Source: Kitasatospora sp. NBC_01246 (GTDB lineage: Bacteria > Actinomycetota > Actinomycetes > Streptomycetales > Streptomycetaceae). Taken from it: a stretch of 64,000 nucleotides of DNA. A program made the position numbers and the translations under genes. The stretch's first letter is position 1. Every line of letters starts with the position of its first letter. The stretch spans positions 3,224,001-3,288,000 of the forward strand of contig NZ_CP108484.1 in NCBI RefSeq assembly GCF_036226505.1, given 5' to 3'. Of the stretch, positions 62,379 through 64,000 are shown piece by piece. The notes beneath the pieces were generated by a model. The model was given only the letters and a program-made list of their open reading frames with translations, had not been told where the DNA came from and searched no databases.

Positions 62379-64000
62379 TTGTCCCCAAACACCCGGAGCG
62401 GCCGACGCACGCCGTCCCTCGGGCTCCGCCCGGTGGAGCGCCTGAAGCGCTCCCCGGAGGGTCCGGCCGGCGGCCGCAGGCCGCGCCGCCCGAAGCGCAC
62501 CGGCTGGCGCCGGCTGATCCCGACCTGGCGGATGAGCCTGCTCGGCCTCGCGGCCGCGCTGCTGCTCGGCGTCGGCCTGTTCGCGCTGGGCATCGCCCTG
62601 GTGAAGGTGCCGGACGCGCACGCCGCCGCGACCGCCCAGAGCAACACCTGGCTCTACCAGGACGGCTCGGTGGTCGCCCGGACCGGCCAGACCAACCGGC
62701 AGAACGTCGGCCTGGACAAGGTCTCCCCCGCCGCCCAGCACGCCGCGCTGGCCGCCGAGGACCGCAACTTCTACCACGAGGGCGCCGTCAACGTGTCCGG
62801 TCTGGTCCGCGCCGCCGTCAACACGGCCAAGGGCGAGGGCACCCAGGGCGGCTCGACGATCACCCAGCAGTACGTGAAGAACACCTACCTGAACCAGAAG
62901 CAGTCCGTCACCCGGAAGGTGAAGGAACTCTTCATAGCGATCAAGGTGGACGCCACCGAGACCAAGGACGCCGTCCTGTCCGGCTACCTCAACACCTCGT
63001 ACTACGGGCGCGGCGCCTACGGGATCCAGGCCGCCGCCCAGCAGTACTTCGGTGTCGACGCCGCCGCGCTCGACCCGGCGCAGGGCGCCTACCTGGCCGC
63101 CCTGCTGAACGCCCCGAGCGCCTACGACGTGGCCACCGCCACCCCGGCCGGCAAGCAGAACGCGGTCAACCGCTGGAACTACGTCCTGGACGGCATGGTG
63201 AAGGAGGGCTGGCTCTCCGCCGAGGAGCGGGCCGCCACCGCCTTCCCCGACGTCAAGGGCCCGCAGGCCCAGCTCGGCCTCTCCGGTCAGGCCGGCTACC
63301 TGGTCAACGCGGCGACCGAGTACCTCACCGCCAACAACGTCATCACCGAGTCCGAGCTGGCCAAGGGCGGCTACACCATCAAGCTGAGCGTCGACCCGGC
63401 GCGCCAGCAGGCCCTCCAGGACTCGGTCCAGGCGCAGCTGCACGACACCCTCGACCCGGACAAGCGGAAGAAGGACGCGAACGCCCAGGCCGGCGCCGTC
63501 TCCGTCGACCCGAGGACCGGTGCCGTGGTCGCCCTCTACGGCGGCGTCGACTACACCAAGCACTACGTGGACAACGCCACCCGCCGGGACTACCAGGCCG
63601 GGTCCACCTTCAAGGCGATCGCCCTGGCGGCGGCCCTGGAGAACGGCGCCAAGACCCAGTCCGGCCAGACCGTCACCCCGCGCACCGTCTACGACGGCAC
63701 CAGCGGGCGCAAGGTCCGCGGCGGCAAGGGCACCCCGTACGCGCCGCCGAACGAGGGCGACAAGAGCTACGGCCAGGTCACCCTGCAGCAGGCCACCGAC
63801 TGGTCGGTGAACTCGGTGTTCGCCCAGCTCGCCCAGGACACCGGCCTGCAGAAGGTCCGCGACACCGCCGTCGCGCTCGGCCTGCCCAGCAACACCCCCG
63901 GGCTCGACCCGGTGCCGTCCATCCCGCTCGGCGCCGCCACCCCGAGCGTGCTCGACATGGCCGGCGTGTACGCCACGCTGGACAACGGCGGCAAGCAGAT
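62379..64000 (+). CDS. Class A penicillin-binding protein (3' end outside the window)
   Basis: About 540 codons to the window edge, frame open. Basic cytoplasmic N-terminus, membrane anchor MSLLGLAAALLLGVGLFALG about residues 52-75, glycosyltransferase domain with EDRNFYHEG (catalytic Glu), GGSTITQQYVKN, RKVKELFIAIKVD and GYLNTSYYGRGAYGIQAAAQ, then a transpeptidase domain with the nucleophile motif GSTFKAI (SxxK) and TDWSVNSVF (SxN); the KTG motif would lie beyond 64000. It polymerises and cross-links peptidoglycan outside the membrane. TTG 62379 is chosen because AGGAAAGG lies 8 bases upstream; GTG 62433 is the alternative. Confidence 0.92.
   Translation, partial: MSPNTRSGRRTPSLGLRPVERLKRSPEGPAGGRRPRRPKRTGWRRLIPTWRMSLLGLAAALLLGVGLFALGIALVKVPDAHAAATAQSNTWLYQDGSVVARTGQTNRQNVGLDKVSPAAQHAALAAEDRNFYHEGAVNVSGLVRAAVNTAKGEGTQGGSTITQQYVKNTYLNQKQSVTRKVKELFIAIKVDATETKDAVLSGYLNTSYYGRGAYGIQAAAQQYFGVDAAALDPAQGAYLAALLNAPSAYDVATATPAGKQNAVNRWNYVLDGMVKEGWLSAEERAATAFPDVKGPQAQLGLSGQAGYLVNAATEYLTANNVITESELAKGGYTIKLSVDPARQQALQDSVQAQLHDTLDPDKRKKDANAQAGAVSVDPRTGAVVALYGGVDYTKHYVDNATRRDYQAGSTFKAIALAAALENGAKTQSGQTVTPRTVYDGTSGRKVRGGKGTPYAPPNEGDKSYGQVTLQQATDWSVNSVFAQLAQDTGLQKVRDTAVALGLPSNTPGLDPVPSIPLGAATPSVLDMAGVYATLDNGGKQ

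Noticed and set aside
62641..62760. A suspected frameshift in the glycosyltransferase domain of the penicillin-binding protein
   Set aside because: Recounting the bases across 62700/62701 shows the frame is intact through RTGQTNRQNVGLDKVS.

Overview
The window is about 73% GC with codon third positions almost all G or C. It carries several streptomycete hallmarks: an adpA gene with one in-frame TTA codon next to oligoribonuclease, chitinase operators of the DasR type, a snapalysin/SnpR pair, and a leucine/isovalerate carboxylase operon in the order known from Streptomyces coelicolor. It is chromosomal DNA of a Streptomyces or Kitasatospora species; the sequence alone does not let me choose between them.

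Layout. 1-8 kb: the tail of a siderophore-type binding lipoprotein, an unrecognised HTH-like protein, a Nudix hydrolase, an ATP-grasp protein and a fused two-half ABC exporter. 8.3-15.9 kb: a TetR regulator diverging from mccB-mccA-hmgL-acdH, with two near-identical operator palindromes between them and a perfect 38-bp palindrome as terminator. 16-20 kb: universal stress protein, HAD phosphatase, GNAT acetyltransferase. 20-23.5 kb: adpA with unusually long disordered tails at both ends, translationally coupled to orn, then tRNA-His. 23.6-29.9 kb: thioesterase-like protein, a membrane-anchored disordered protein, a spermidine-synthase-like methyltransferase fold, a small Prim-Pol-like protein, an HTH-TPR regulator and a histidine phosphatase.

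30.1-35.8 kb holds the most interesting unit: a tightly coupled operon of a RecB/Cas4-like PD-(D/E)XK nuclease with a four-cysteine cluster, an unrecognised 549-residue protein whose C-terminus looks like a beta-barrel, and a UPF1/Dna2-type SF1B helicase. It looks like a Dna2/TM0106-type nuclease-helicase split into three polypeptides. A small alpha-helical protein and a second Prim-Pol-like protein follow.

35.9-62 kb is punctuated by four identical tRNA-Lys(CTT) genes, each with the same promoter spacing and its own hairpin terminator. Between them lie pgi, a CPA1 Na+/H+ antiporter and a quinone oxidoreductase, then a run of exported or proteolytic functions (GH18 chitinase, tricorn protease, phospholipase C, two tandem snapalysins with SnpR), a low-temperature-requirement A protein, an oligopeptide ABC importer with a fused double ATPase, and an alpha/beta hydrolase. 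The window closes inside a class A penicillin-binding protein.

The region reads as core streptomycete chromosome with many short tandem repeats in intergenic DNA and loops. I see no integrase, transposase, CRISPR array or secondary-metabolite cluster. All family calls rest on motifs and memory of the families; no database search was run.
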